A stretch of 64,000 nt of DNA from Candidatus Gastranaerophilales bacterium (GTDB lineage Bacteria; Cyanobacteriota; Vampirovibrionia; Gastranaerophilales; Gastranaerophilaceae), in the NCBI GenBank assembly GCA_944326905.1, contig CALVFU010000003.1, forward strand, positions 51,971-115,970, written 5' to 3'. Below the pieces are notes generated by a model. The model saw only the letters and a list, made by a program, of their open reading frames with translations, had not been told where the DNA came from and ran no database searches. This document shows positions 7,668 through 17,480 of the stretch, piece by piece (the stretch's first letter is position 1; every line of letters starts with the position of its first letter). A program made the translations under genes and the position numbers.

Positions 7668-9713
7668 ATGCGTATTAATTCTATTCAAAAGAATATTATT
7701 TTTGAGCGCAGATTTACTAAGCGTGAAGAAAAACGCGTAAATAAGCTGCACCCACAGGTACAAACCATTTTAAATCATACAGGTCATAATATATTAATTA
7801 TCCACGATCCTTGTCTGCCTGCCGCTCCCGGACAAGATACAGGTATAGGTTATTTATTCAGTAAAGAAGGACTTAAGTATCTTAAAGAAATGAAATCCCT
7901 TATAGGGATTACCATGGTAGAAGTTCATCCGCAGGGTGAATATCGTATAAGCTCTAAAAACGGCTTCTGCTGTCCTTATTCTGGCGCTGCCCTTTCTCTA
8001 GGTTCGCATCTTATCCCACCTATAGAACTTACCAAAAAAGAATTTGGTAATCTGCTTACTATTGATGAGGTATTATCTATAGCTAAAGCTAACACAGCTG
8101 CTAACAAAACTGAAATACTTAATTGGGAAAATGTTTTAAAATCTAACTCTCAAAACGAAAAAATCCTTAAAAATGCTTTTCAACGATTTAAGCATCTGCC
8201 GCAAAACTCCACCTTAAAAAAAGAGTTTTCAATTTTTGTAACAGCAAATAATGATTGGCTTAATCCGCACGCCATATATCAAAATCTTTTATCGAAATAT
8301 AATAAATCTCTTAAGCACTGGTCTTATATTGACAAAAATCTATACAACTCGGATTTTGTTTCAGAAGAAAAAAATAAACGTTTAGCCGAACTTTTTGAAA
8401 AAAATAAAGATGATATTGAGTTTTATAAATTTAAACAGTTTCTTGCCGATAAGTTCCTAAACAAGTCAAAGACAGAACTAAAAAAAATAGGACTAACTCT
8501 AACCGGGGATATGTTAATAGGTTTTAGCGAGGCAGAAAGATTCGCATACCCCAAAGCTTTTATGGAGGGAAAAGATATAGGCTGGGGACTTCCGGCACTT
8601 GATTATAATACAATTCTTGATGCAAATTCACCTGCTGCAAAACTCCTTAAGCGAAAAACTGAACTTTTTGCACAAAGATATGACGGTGCAATAAGGTTTG
8701 ATGTAGCCTGGGCGTATCTAAATCCCGCAATACGAGATATAAAGACTAAAGATATTGAGCATAGACAACTAAAAACAGATGCACTGTTAAAACTTATTGA
8801 AGACACCGTAAAAAAAGTCTGCGGAGAAAAATTCAATGAAAAAAATCTTTTATACGAATTCGAGGCAGCTTCAGAGGATTTTCCTTTGGATAATATTAAC
8901 CGCTCATTTATTCAACGAAGAATGAAAGTATATTCAATGCAATATATGGGGCATGATTGGGGGCATTTATCAGCTTTTATAAATCACCAGCTATTTTCAC
9001 CAGAATTTCTTATATCAGGACTAGGCAATCAGGATGTGCTTCCGCTAAGAAAATTTGCAGCTCTTGAAGCCATTAATTTTGAGACATTATCAAAAAGCGA
9101 AATTATAAAATTACTAAATAAAACCTTCGGCGGTGATATTAACATATTGAAAAGTGATACTAATCTATACAATGAACATATTTCCAAATATAAAGAATTG
9201 TATAATAAAAAACTGGCGCAAGCAGAAATTTTATCCTCAAAATATAATATTCCACTTGAAACCCTTCTAACAAACCCATCAGAATTTGCAAAAGCAAAAG
9301 CAGCTGAGTCTTTCGCAGGGCAAAATACAATGTTTTATTTTATGGATGTATTAGGTAGTAATAAGGTTTTTGATTCTCATGATTTAAATTGGTACGAAAA
9401 CTACAGATACAGAATCCCAGCTGACTATATGGAAAGATATAATCAAGCTCTTAACAATGGTTTCGGTATAAATATTTTTGATATTTATGAAAGAAGGTTC
9501 AAATATCTTGGCCTGGATAAAAAATATCCTGAAATATTTAAAGAAATACAAAAATATAAAGATATTATTATATCTAATGAACCAAAGAAAAATCCAATTA
9601 AAAAATATCTGGCTATTGCAAGTTGCGGTGCGTTTTTAGCAGGATTAGGGCTTCTATATCTAATTAATTTTCAAAAGCAAAAAACAACCGGCAAAGAATT
9701 GCCGGTTAAGTAA
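7668..9713 (+). CDS. 4-alpha-glucanotransferase-like (GH77) protein with C-terminal membrane anchor
   Basis: 681 residues. GH77 landmarks can be placed: N-terminal substrate loop LPAAPGQDTGIGY (about 50-61), GDMLIGFSEAE (280-290), putative nucleophile Asp345 in AIRFDVAW, putative acid Glu near 399-403, and a SHDLNW segment near 570 that stands for the usual THDN motif. Such enzymes transfer alpha-1,4-glucan segments in maltose/glycogen metabolism. Two oddities: a long helical insertion (about 140-265) and a C-terminal hydrophobic helix (about 647-667) with a basic tail, so it may be membrane-tethered. The N-terminus MRINSIQKNIIF carries the signature shared by several unrelated proteins here. 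AGGAG precedes ATG 7668. Confidence 0.7.
   Translation: MRINSIQKNIIFERRFTKREEKRVNKLHPQVQTILNHTGHNILIIHDPCLPAAPGQDTGIGYLFSKEGLKYLKEMKSLIGITMVEVHPQGEYRISSKNGFCCPYSGAALSLGSHLIPPIELTKKEFGNLLTIDEVLSIAKANTAANKTEILNWENVLKSNSQNEKILKNAFQRFKHLPQNSTLKKEFSIFVTANNDWLNPHAIYQNLLSKYNKSLKHWSYIDKNLYNSDFVSEEKNKRLAELFEKNKDDIEFYKFKQFLADKFLNKSKTELKKIGLTLTGDMLIGFSEAERFAYPKAFMEGKDIGWGLPALDYNTILDANSPAAKLLKRKTELFAQRYDGAIRFDVAWAYLNPAIRDIKTKDIEHRQLKTDALLKLIEDTVKKVCGEKFNEKNLLYEFEAASEDFPLDNINRSFIQRRMKVYSMQYMGHDWGHLSAFINHQLFSPEFLISGLGNQDVLPLRKFAALEAINFETLSKSEIIKLLNKTFGGDINILKSDTNLYNEHISKYKELYNKKLAQAEILSSKYNIPLETLLTNPSEFAKAKAAESFAGQNTMFYFMDVLGSNKVFDSHDLNWYENYRYRIPADYMERYNQALNNGFGINIFDIYERRFKYLGLDKKYPEIFKEIQKYKDIIISNEPKKNPIKKYLAIASCGAFLAGLGLLYLINFQKQKTTGKELPVK
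9686..9707. terminator. bidirectional hairpin terminator
   Basis: A perfect 9-bp stem AACCGGCAA/TTGCCGGTT with a 4-base loop overlaps the 3' end of the GH77 gene and faces the end of the convergent OmpH gene. Confidence 0.65.
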
Positions 9714-9726
9714 TCTGTTTATTTAA

Positions 9727-10200
9727 CTATCTTACATATTGGCTTATTGAAGAAGTAATATCTGTACCCCCGTATAGTACTGAGCTCTTTGAGAGTATTA
9801 GATTATATCCTTCTGCCTTTGCTCTTTGAGCAATAACATTATTTATATTATCCTCAATCTTTTTTAACTTTTGATTATATGACATCTGCATAGTTTTTCT
9901 TTTAGCATTCAATTCCTTGTCATATCGGTCTGTAAGCTGCTTTTTTTTGAACTTGTCTGTTTGCTTATTAACATCAGCACGCGCCGCATTAATATAATTT
10001 TCAAGCTCTGTTTTATTACGAAGTTGTTCATCTTTAAGCAACTTAACCTGCTGCGAATTTGATACTATTTTTGCAACATCAACAACTGCAACTCTGTAAT
10101 TACTCGGGATATCTGAAATTGCCATATTGTTAGCGCCAATTCCAATACCTAACCCAAGAGCAAAACACGCTGCAAAAACTTTTGCTAAACTCTTTTTCAT
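9727..10200 (-). CDS. OmpH/Skp-family periplasmic chaperone
   Basis: 157 residues. It has a signal peptide (MKKSLAKVFAACFALGLGIG), then VAVVDVAKIVSNS, typical of the start of the Skp/OmpH domain, a long charged coiled coil (about 55-120) and a C-terminal strand segment ending near GYNLILSKSSVLYGGTDIT. Skp holds unfolded outer-membrane proteins in the periplasm. Its start overlaps the stop of the upstream GH57 gene by one base (TAATG), so translation is coupled. Pairing with a glycoside hydrolase is unusual. Confidence 0.85.
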   Translation of the reverse strand: MKKSLAKVFAACFALGLGIGIGANNMAISDIPSNYRVAVVDVAKIVSNSQQVKLLKDEQLRNKTELENYINAARADVNKQTDKFKKKQLTDRYDKELNAKRKTMQMSYNQKLKKIEDNINNVIAQRAKAEGYNLILSKSSVLYGGTDITSSISQYVR

Positions 10201-12704
10201 TAATTATCCTCCTCCGATTCATTATTAATAGCATTAACCAGTGCTTTATTAAACATCTGTTCGTAAAATTCCGTATTAATGTTTAATCTTTTTCCAACTT
10301 CAAATAACATACTTATAAAATCTTTATCAAGTGTATAATCAATATGATGTAAAATATCATCAAACGCACTTACAATTTTACTAAAGTAAATCCCTTGTGC
10401 GTCAGAAATATCAACCTGGAGATCTAAATCTTCAATATGCCCTAACAGTTCTAATGTCGCTTCTGCCTGCTGTATTTCAAGTGACGCAGCAAGTCTTGCT
10501 ACACTTTGAGCAATCTTTTTAGAGAATATTTTATTTGTCGGGTTTTTATAAATAGATATACCGAGCTGCTTTGCTTCAAAATTAATGTCCATAGCCTTTT
10601 GTATCGACTCAAAAGTAGGATTTTTTGCATCGGCAAATAGTGCATTAAACTGTTTTGCAAGAACATATTGTGCAACAAGCTTAAACTCAATGGGAGGCTC
10701 TAAGCCCAATGACTGCAGCTGATATATTGACCCTTTACTCTCCGTATATAATGTTTCATAAGTGTTTGCAAAAGCCTCCATCTTGTCTTTTAACAGGGTA
10801 TCAAGCAATTTTTTTCTTGCTTCAATGAAAATATCTTTTAAAGTAAAGTATTCTTCTCCAAAATATTTGTCAATTAAACGTAATATTTCAGTAACAGGAG
10901 AGGTTAAATACGTTTTAATAAGCTCCTTGCGCATATCTGTAAAATCTTCATTATATCCAGATATTGCACAGTGAAAATCTCCATCAGAGAATTGTAAAAG
11001 TGCAAATATCATATTCAGCCTCTCGCGCGTAATTTGCGATTCAATTTCGATATTACCTATCAATAATTGAGAATCAGCTTTGGAAATTTTTTTATAAGAA
11101 TTTTGCTTAATTTTATAACTATAAACAATTTCTTCATCGTCAACATCTCTATACATTGAAGATACCGCCCAAAGACTTACAATTTGTTTAGGCGTAACAA
11201 CAGACGGGCTTACGAATTTTTCAAAAATATCTCTGCCATTTCCAAATTCAGGGATATTACTCTTAGCTTCAGATAAGATTTCCAAAAACGGAGTTTCAAA
11301 ATCTTTTTTGCTAAAAACTTTTAATAACTGCAAGACGCGTGCAGCGTACTTCATAATCTGAACTGTTTCAATACCTGAAATTTCTGAGAAAAACCACCCG
11401 CAGCTTGTATACATCAGCATTGCATGTCGTTGAATTTCAAGAAGTTTCATTCCTTTAACCTTCATATCATTATCTAAATCCGGCAGAAAATACTCTTCTT
11501 GGAATTTTTTTACATTGGTTTCACTTCTATCAAGAATTACATTAATATAATTTTCTCTTGCCTCCTTGGGATCTTTAAAGTATTTTTTTGCGTGGTTTTT
11601 ATAGATAGTAACGGTTTCATCACGCAAGAAGTCAAGCGCATCTCTAAGCGGCTTTCTCCATTTTTGGTTCCAGCCAGGATGTCCGCCGGTTGAGCAGCCG
11701 CAATCCTCACACCATCTTCCAACCCCATGGAAACAACTCCAGGAAGATACTGGCTTAATATCCACCACCCAATCACTTCTGTATTTTTCTAAGTACTCAC
11801 CATAATTTGTAATTTTAAAGCCGGCATCTTTTACTTTTAATTTTAGAGCATAAGACAGTCCCATATCGCCAAATTTTGTATGGTGACCGTAGCTTTCACC
11901 ATCAGTAGCTATATTAATCAGCTGCGGATAATCCCTTAAATCTGATATACCGTCGGTCAAACGGCGGACAAACTTATTACCATCTTTTAAGATTTCATCA
12001 AACGCAACGGAGCGAGAAATTGCTCCGTCATAAAAGAATAAATCTATATACTTACCAGGGGCAGACTTTATATAATATCTGTATGAACGCGCCGGATCAA
12101 TATTTCCCCAGCTTACATCAACCCAATCTTTATCACCTTCCTTTTTCACTTTTTGAGCTTGGAAAGGTGAAAGTATTGTAAATTTTATACCATTTTCTGC
12201 CAGAACCCTCAATGTATCGTCATCAACAGCAGTTTCTGCAAGCCACATTCCTTCAGGCAATCTGCCAAACCTATATTCAAAATCTTTAATTCCCCACTTT
12301 ACCTGGGTTTGTTTATCGCGTTCATTAGCTAACGGCATTATTATGTGGTTATAAACCTGAGCAATAGCATTACCGTGTCCGTTATGATTTTTTATACTCA
12401 TTATATCAGCTTTAATAATGCGTTCATACGTCAGAGGAGCAAACTCTTCCATCCACGAAAGCAGTGTCGGTCCGAAGTTAAAACTCATATACTCATAATT
12501 ATTTACGACGTCAAGTATACGCCCTTTATTATCAACTATTTTGGATACTGAGTTTGGATTATAACATTCTTTACAAACTCTTTCGTTCCAATCATGACAA
12601 GGAGCAGCGCTTTCTTGCAGCTCAATAGCTTCCAGCCACGGATTTTCTCTTGGAGGCTGATAAAAGTGACCGTGAATGGTCAAAAACACATCATTCTTTG
12701 GCAT
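10200..12704 (-). CDS. GH57 / DUF3536-family glycoside hydrolase-like protein
   Basis: 834 residues, full length for the cyanobacterial-type GH57-DUF3536 family. The N-terminal motif HGHFYQPPRENPWLE and the segments FNFGPTLLSWM, GHGNAIAQVYNHIIMPLA, PEGMWLAETAVD and TDGESYGHH are as expected for a GH57 (beta/alpha)7 barrel; the Glu in LAET and the Asp in TDGE correspond to the usual catalytic region. The C-terminal ~450 residues are the DUF3536 helical part. Family members act on alpha-glucans, but activity of this subfamily is not established. GGAGGAG precedes ATG 12704; the upstream secreted-protein gene ends 14 bases earlier. Confidence 0.88.
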   Translation of the reverse strand: MPKNDVFLTIHGHFYQPPRENPWLEAIELQESAAPCHDWNERVCKECYNPNSVSKIVDNKGRILDVVNNYEYMSFNFGPTLLSWMEEFAPLTYERIIKADIMSIKNHNGHGNAIAQVYNHIIMPLANERDKQTQVKWGIKDFEYRFGRLPEGMWLAETAVDDDTLRVLAENGIKFTILSPFQAQKVKKEGDKDWVDVSWGNIDPARSYRYYIKSAPGKYIDLFFYDGAISRSVAFDEILKDGNKFVRRLTDGISDLRDYPQLINIATDGESYGHHTKFGDMGLSYALKLKVKDAGFKITNYGEYLEKYRSDWVVDIKPVSSWSCFHGVGRWCEDCGCSTGGHPGWNQKWRKPLRDALDFLRDETVTIYKNHAKKYFKDPKEARENYINVILDRSETNVKKFQEEYFLPDLDNDMKVKGMKLLEIQRHAMLMYTSCGWFFSEISGIETVQIMKYAARVLQLLKVFSKKDFETPFLEILSEAKSNIPEFGNGRDIFEKFVSPSVVTPKQIVSLWAVSSMYRDVDDEEIVYSYKIKQNSYKKISKADSQLLIGNIEIESQITRERLNMIFALLQFSDGDFHCAISGYNEDFTDMRKELIKTYLTSPVTEILRLIDKYFGEEYFTLKDIFIEARKKLLDTLLKDKMEAFANTYETLYTESKGSIYQLQSLGLEPPIEFKLVAQYVLAKQFNALFADAKNPTFESIQKAMDINFEAKQLGISIYKNPTNKIFSKKIAQSVARLAASLEIQQAEATLELLGHIEDLDLQVDISDAQGIYFSKIVSAFDDILHHIDYTLDKDFISMLFEVGKRLNINTEFYEQMFNKALVNAINNESEEDN

Positions 12705-12718
12705 AGAATCTCCTCCAA

Positions 12719-13210
12719 TTATTTTTTATTAATACTTTCTAGCGATAAAATATCTACCCACGGATCGCCCAGCGCAGTAGAAAAGACTTTTCCTACAATT
12801 TTAACCTCGTCTTTTGATTTTAAATCTACAAATTTTTGTGCATCTTCACGCTTCAAAAACATTTTTAGTTCAGACAGAGGAATATCATATTGGGTATTAT
12901 CTCTAAACACCATAAGTCCAATATAATCTTCTGTTTTTCTCAGTGCAGGCGGATAATCAAGTCCGACGGTAGAGAAATTATTAAATTTTGCATTCATAAT
13001 CACTACTTTATTAAGGTAAGCAGAAGGATTTGCTACCAAAGCCAGCGGAGTAACATTAACCGCACTCGAAGTATCTATTTCAGATGGAACGGTTTTGATT
13101 TCCTGGATTTGAGCCGGCGGAGCCGCAGCAGGGTCAGCAATAACCGAAGCAGGTATACTTATACCTAATATTAACAACAGCAAAAATATATATTTATTAC
13201 TTCTCTTCAT
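12719..13210 (-). CDS. secreted OB-fold-like protein, unknown
   Basis: 163 residues from ATG 13210, chosen over an upstream ATG because GAGGAG lies 7 bases before it and the signal peptide (KRSNKYIFLLLLILGISIPASVIA) then starts correctly. The mature part opens with a Pro/Ala-rich linker; residues about 60-163 (PSAYLNKVVIMNAKFNNF, KDEVKIVGKVF) look like a small beta-barrel of the OB type, but I cannot name a family. It heads the operon with the GH57 and OmpH genes and is divergent from uppS. Confidence 0.75.
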   Translation of the reverse strand: MKRSNKYIFLLLLILGISIPASVIADPAAAPPAQIQEIKTVPSEIDTSSAVNVTPLALVANPSAYLNKVVIMNAKFNNFSTVGLDYPPALRKTEDYIGLMVFRDNTQYDIPLSELKMFLKREDAQKFVDLKSKDEVKIVGKVFSTALGDPWVDILSLESINKK

Positions 13211-13299
13211 ATTTAACTCCTCTATACACAACATCATTGTAGCATAAAAATTTTAATTTGTAATGTACAATTTAATGTTTGTTGTATTATATAGTTATT

Positions 13300-14043
13300 A
13301 TGGTTTTATTAGAAAACAAGAAAGAAACAGCAAAAGAAATTGTTAAAGAAACGGGCTTTAAGCACGCAGCAATAATAATGGACGGAAACCGCCGCTGGGC
13401 AAAGCAAAAACATCTGCCATCTGCTTTTGGACATAACGAAGGAGTAAACGCACTAAAACGTACACTTCGAGCTGCTGATGATTTAGGAATTAAGTACTTA
13501 ACTGTTTATGCTTTTTCAACCGAGAATTGGAGCAGATCCACTGATGAAGTCAATTTTTTAATGGATTTACTTGCTAATACTCTAAAAAATGAACTTGACG
13601 AAATGCACTCTAATGGTGTAGTAGTAAATTTTATCGGTAATATTGAGGGATTAAGCAAAAATTTACAAAAGATTGTAAGTAATGCCATTAATAAAACAAA
13701 AAATAATACAGGAGTCAAGCTTCAAATTGCGTTCAATTACGGCTCAAAAGCCGAAATACTGCATGCTTGTAAAGAATTAGCCAAACAAGTACTAAATAAT
13801 AAAAAAGAGATTGACTCTATAACAGAAGATGATATATCCAATAAATTATACACTGCCGGCATCCCTGATCCTGATTTACTAATCAGAACAGGCGGAGAAA
13901 TGAGACTCTCGAACTATCTGCTCTGGCAGCTTGCATATACAGAGTTATATGTAACTGAAAAATTTTGGCCGGAATTTGACTGTGATGCATTATGCGATGC
14001 CATTATTGAATTTGGCACACGGAATCGCCGATGGGGAGTTTAG
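13300..14043 (+). CDS. uppS: isoprenyl (undecaprenyl diphosphate) transferase
   Basis: 247 residues from ATG 13300. It adds isopentenyl units to farnesyl diphosphate to make the lipid carrier for peptidoglycan. Motifs: IIMDGNRRWAKQ (catalytic Asp and substrate Arg), FGHNEGV, YAFSTENWSRS, and C-terminal PDLLIRTGGEMRLSNYLLWQ. The frame opens earlier, but the promoter-like TATTAT/TATATA stretch at 13285-13293 leaves room only for ATG 13300. rdgB follows within 5 bases. Confidence 0.94.
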   Translation: MVLLENKKETAKEIVKETGFKHAAIIMDGNRRWAKQKHLPSAFGHNEGVNALKRTLRAADDLGIKYLTVYAFSTENWSRSTDEVNFLMDLLANTLKNELDEMHSNGVVVNFIGNIEGLSKNLQKIVSNAINKTKNNTGVKLQIAFNYGSKAEILHACKELAKQVLNNKKEIDSITEDDISNKLYTAGIPDPDLLIRTGGEMRLSNYLLWQLAYTELYVTEKFWPEFDCDALCDAIIEFGTRNRRWGV

Positions 14044-14047
14044 ATGT

Positions 14048-14617
14048 ATGGAAATAGTTTTTGCAACAGGCAATAAAAACAAACTAAAAGAAGTAAATGA
14101 AATCGCGGAAGGTTCTAATGTAACCTTTATACTACCCCCGCCGAGTTTTAGTCCGTCAGAAACAGGAAAAACATTTGAAGAAAACTCCTATATTAAAGCA
14201 TTTGAAGCTGCAAAACTGTCAGGTGCAATGTCGCTTGCTGATGACTCAGGACTATGCGTTGAAACACTTAACGGTGCGCCTGGTCTTTATTCTGCTAGAT
14301 ATGCTGAAACACAAGAGCTGAGAATACAAAAATTACTCAAAGAACTAGACGGAATAACAAACAGAAACGCATATTTTATCTGTGCTATGACATTAACTGC
14401 TCCAGATGGAAAAATTATTCACCAAACAACAGGTTATTGCAGAGGAAAAATCGCCTTCACACCAGCCGGTAATAATGGCTTTGGATACGACCCAATCTTT
14501 GTGCCGGACTCCTATAAAATTACATTGGCTCAATTTAGTGACGCAGAAAAGAACAAACTCTCACATCGCGGTAATGCATTACGTGAAATGCTTGCATATA
14601 TCACTGCTAGCTTTTAA
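14048..14617 (+). CDS. rdgB: XTP/dITP pyrophosphatase (HAM1 family)
   Basis: 189 residues. Removes deaminated purine nucleotides (ITP, XTP). It starts with EIVFATGNKNKLKEVNEI and carries LADDSGLCVETLNGAPGLYSARYA and NGFGYDPIFVP, all diagnostic. ATG 14048 fits the family N-terminus; GGGGAG lies in the end of uppS. The 3' end overlaps the convergent small gene by 11 bases. Confidence 0.94.
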   Translation: MEIVFATGNKNKLKEVNEIAEGSNVTFILPPPSFSPSETGKTFEENSYIKAFEAAKLSGAMSLADDSGLCVETLNGAPGLYSARYAETQELRIQKLLKELDGITNRNAYFICAMTLTAPDGKIIHQTTGYCRGKIAFTPAGNNGFGYDPIFVPDSYKITLAQFSDAEKNKLSHRGNALREMLAYITASF

Positions 14618-14849
14618 AATAATCGCAAATTCTCTTTTCACCAACAGGCAAAATAGTTCTTAGCTTATCAGCAAATTTTATAATCGCAGGATTAGTGAGT
14701 TTTTTTAACTCTTCTTTCAATATTGCTTTCTCTAATATAGCCTTGTTATATAACTCAGCGCAAACAGGAGACAAGTCTGCTACATCCTTTAATCTTGCCA
14801 ATTGCAGCTCTTTTTCTTTGATTTGTTTTTCAATTTGGGATTTGTTCAC
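14607..14849 (-). CDS. small helical protein, unknown
   Basis: 80 residues, GTG start at 14849 with GAGG 8 bases upstream. The N-terminal half (about 2-24) is a charged coiled coil; the rest is helical with two Cys. No signal or membrane segment is visible. It is convergent with and overlaps rdgB by 11 bases. No family recognised. Confidence 0.6.
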   Translation of the reverse strand: MNKSQIEKQIKEKELQLARLKDVADLSPVCAELYNKAILEKAILKEELKKLTNPAIIKFADKLRTILPVGEKRICDYFKS

Positions 14850-14942
14850 GTTTTTACCTCAAAATAAGTATAACAAATTGTATATAAAAAATAATCACTC
14901 TTTTAGTCGATTGTTTATAATATAAAATTCAAATTATTGAAA

Positions 14943-14959
14943 TGTAAAGTTATGTAAAG
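14943..14959 (+). promoter_or_regulatory. tandem TGTAAAG box (10-bp period)
   Basis: TGTAAAGTTA is followed by TGTAAAG; it lies about 74 bases upstream of the GCAATT element of the 15100 gene. Confidence 0.4.
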
Positions 14960-15032
14960 AGAATAAACAAAGATAAAAACCTTATTATTGCTATATTTCA
15001 AGATAATCATGCAGAATCAATGTTTCAAAATA

Positions 15033-15067
15033 GCAATTTTAGAAGAGGAAAATACTTTATATATATA
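15033..15067 (+). promoter_or_regulatory. class-3 promoter GCAATT-N17-TTTATATATATA
   Basis: GCAATT at 15033-15038, 17-base spacer, TTTATATATATA at 15056-15067, preceded by AATAC. The 17-base AATACTTTATATATATA is identical to the element at 47676-47692 on the other strand. Confidence 0.65.
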
Positions 15068-15099
15068 ACACACAAGGATAAGAAAAAGGGGATGTTATT

Positions 15100-17403
15100 A
15101 TGACTGGAGAAGTAGCAACAACACCAATTGTACGACATGTTAGCAAGGATGACGCTAAAAAATTGGATAGTCTTAGAAAAGAGTATGAAAAACATACAAG
15201 AAAAGCTGAACGTTTTGAAGACCGTGGAAGGAGCAGAAGAGCAGAAAGACAAGAGAAAAAAGCTGATAAAGCTTTATTTGAATATAATCAGCTTGCCGAC
15301 AAACTTGGCTTAGAATTAGATTGTTCTGAATCACTGGCAGCAAGAACCCCAGGAAATGGTGCGCCTATTGTTCCTGAAGGTGTAAAATTAACTAAGGAAC
15401 AAAAAAAGGAAGTTGAAAAACTTGAGAAACAAATTAAAGAGCTTACGAAAAAAGCAGATAAATACACAGACAGACAAAAATTCTGCGCACAAAACAAGAA
15501 AATAGACGAATTGACTGAATTGTCGGAAGAAGAAAAAACAAATTTGGTTAAAGTTTGTAAAGAGCTTCAATCAGTAAAAAATGAATATAAAAACTTAATT
15601 GGGGAATATAAAATTCCTACTAAGGAGCAAATCCAACAACGTTTTTTAAGAATTGAAGACCCAATTAAAGCAAAAGAAGCAAAAGAGGTATTAATAAAAG
15701 AGCTTAAAGCAGCAAATATGTATTTTGGAAACACAAAAGAGCTTGTAAAACAAAGTCTTGAAAACATAATAAATCCTGTTGAACACAGAAATGAAGCCCA
15801 AGCAACAATTGCGCAGGGTTATGTCGGGATTGGAAAGAGAAGAGAAAAACTGCTAACAGATCTTAATTCAAATCCAGCTGATATATCCAGATGGATACGT
15901 GAAACTGTAGGACCTGATTATAATGCAAACAGACATAGTAACGAAATAAAAAGATTACAAAATATGTTAAATAGGTATCATACAGATGAGTTTGTAAAAG
16001 CTAACGCTGATAAAAAGATATCTGAATTTGAAACAATAACAATTAATGGTAAAACAGTTAATGTTAAAGATATTACACGGATTACAACTCTCACCGGGCT
16101 ATATATTACCAGGGAAGATGACAGATTTAACGAACTTAAAATGACCGAAATTGAAAAGATAGAAGTCAAAGAAGACGATAATGATACATATCAACTTGAC
16201 TTTGGAACTATGTACTTAGAAAAAGGTGATCCAAATTTCTGGTCAGAAAAGAATACTAAAAAGCTTATTGATGAGTACGGATTCGGCCGCGACAAAATTG
16301 ACTATTTAAAAGTTGTAGAGGATGTCGCATTTGCAAGTTTACCAACGCTTATTACCAGTGCTCTCAGCATACTTAAAATAAATGTAGATAATTCATTTGG
16401 ATTTCACTTAGATTTAGCTGGCGATGGATTTATTACATCAGAAGCATTTGATGACATGAGGAAACAAATTGAAGCACAATTACAGAAAATGAAAGATGAA
16501 AATGGCGGTAAAATTGATATTAATAAAATAGGTGATGTTATAGATTTTGATTACTACAAAGAAGAATTTATTAAGAAAACATATGTCAATCTTGCTCCTG
16601 CAGTTGCAACCGCAGTTACAGCAGCACTTATAAGTGTAATTACGCAATTGAATACTCCTGAGAAATTTTTGTCAGAAGACGAGTATAATAAATTATTAAA
16701 AATACTTACTGCAGAAGAAAGCCTTAATTCCAGAGGCGGAGCAGGGCATACACTCAACCCTGAAGAAGGTGAAATGGCAACATTAGAACACAAAAAACGC
16801 TTTACTGATGATGTAAACGATGTTATTGATGATTTTGTAAATCCTGATGAAGAAGTTAAGCATGCTTCAATTATACCCTTGGACGAGGCTCCTATCATCA
16901 AAGAAGCCGAAGATTGTATCTACTACAACCAAGCTGGTGAATTCTGGGATGGTATTGTAAGAATAGGCTACATTGACCAAAACGGCAAACCAATTACTAA
17001 TGAAGAAGATATCGCGGAAATCAGAAGATTTACTAAGCAAACATTAAACGGATTCGCTGCAAGCAGTGGTGATATGCCTGAATCCGATAAAGAAAAAGGT
17101 ATTGGTACAAAAATCAGAAAAGTATATACCTGTAAGAGCGGAAATACCTATACATGGAATTTATGTGATACAGAGCCGGCTAAAAGAATTATATCCACAG
17201 AAGGTGATGGCAAGTTTGTCAAATCAAACGCTGATTATTCTTCTACTAAGGATCAAGTAGTACAAGAAGGCAGATATAGCTGGATGAGCTTGAACGGATT
17301 TAATTTACTTGGCTCTGGTGTATATACAAATAAAGCTGACAGAGACAGTACAATGACTCAAGAAAGAATGCGTCTTGAAAAAGAAAAATATGTAATTAAA
17401 TAA
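15100..17403 (+). CDS. 767-residue coiled-coil protein with EF-hand-like loop, unknown
   Basis: No signal peptide. Residues about 15-75 and 95-180 are strongly charged coiled coils. A hydrophobic stretch, SVITQLN preceded by APAVATAVTAALI (about 495-515), could insert in a membrane. DLAGDGFITSEAF (about 434-446) has DxxxDG spacing like a degenerate EF-hand. The C-terminal third (about 605-767) is a separate globular part with three Cys. No family recognised. It is driven by the class-3 promoter, has AGGGG before ATG 15100, and ends in a strong terminator shared with the convergent 1409-residue gene. Confidence 0.8.
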   Translation: MTGEVATTPIVRHVSKDDAKKLDSLRKEYEKHTRKAERFEDRGRSRRAERQEKKADKALFEYNQLADKLGLELDCSESLAARTPGNGAPIVPEGVKLTKEQKKEVEKLEKQIKELTKKADKYTDRQKFCAQNKKIDELTELSEEEKTNLVKVCKELQSVKNEYKNLIGEYKIPTKEQIQQRFLRIEDPIKAKEAKEVLIKELKAANMYFGNTKELVKQSLENIINPVEHRNEAQATIAQGYVGIGKRREKLLTDLNSNPADISRWIRETVGPDYNANRHSNEIKRLQNMLNRYHTDEFVKANADKKISEFETITINGKTVNVKDITRITTLTGLYITREDDRFNELKMTEIEKIEVKEDDNDTYQLDFGTMYLEKGDPNFWSEKNTKKLIDEYGFGRDKIDYLKVVEDVAFASLPTLITSALSILKINVDNSFGFHLDLAGDGFITSEAFDDMRKQIEAQLQKMKDENGGKIDINKIGDVIDFDYYKEEFIKKTYVNLAPAVATAVTAALISVITQLNTPEKFLSEDEYNKLLKILTAEESLNSRGGAGHTLNPEEGEMATLEHKKRFTDDVNDVIDDFVNPDEEVKHASIIPLDEAPIIKEAEDCIYYNQAGEFWDGIVRIGYIDQNGKPITNEEDIAEIRRFTKQTLNGFAASSGDMPESDKEKGIGTKIRKVYTCKSGNTYTWNLCDTEPAKRIISTEGDGKFVKSNADYSSTKDQVVQEGRYSWMSLNGFNLLGSGVYTNKADRDSTMTQERMRLEKEKYVIK

Positions 17404-17423
17404 AGTATTCTTTAAGCAAAAAT

Positions 17424-17460
17424 AAAACCACCTTTCAGATAACTGAAAGGTGGTTTTTTA
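17424..17460. terminator. bidirectional Rho-independent terminator
   Basis: A perfect 15-bp stem (AAAACCACCTTTCAG) with a 4-base loop, T-rich on one side and A-rich on the other, lies between convergent genes. Confidence 0.9.
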
Positions 17461-17480
17461 TAATTAAGCAACTAAAGAAA

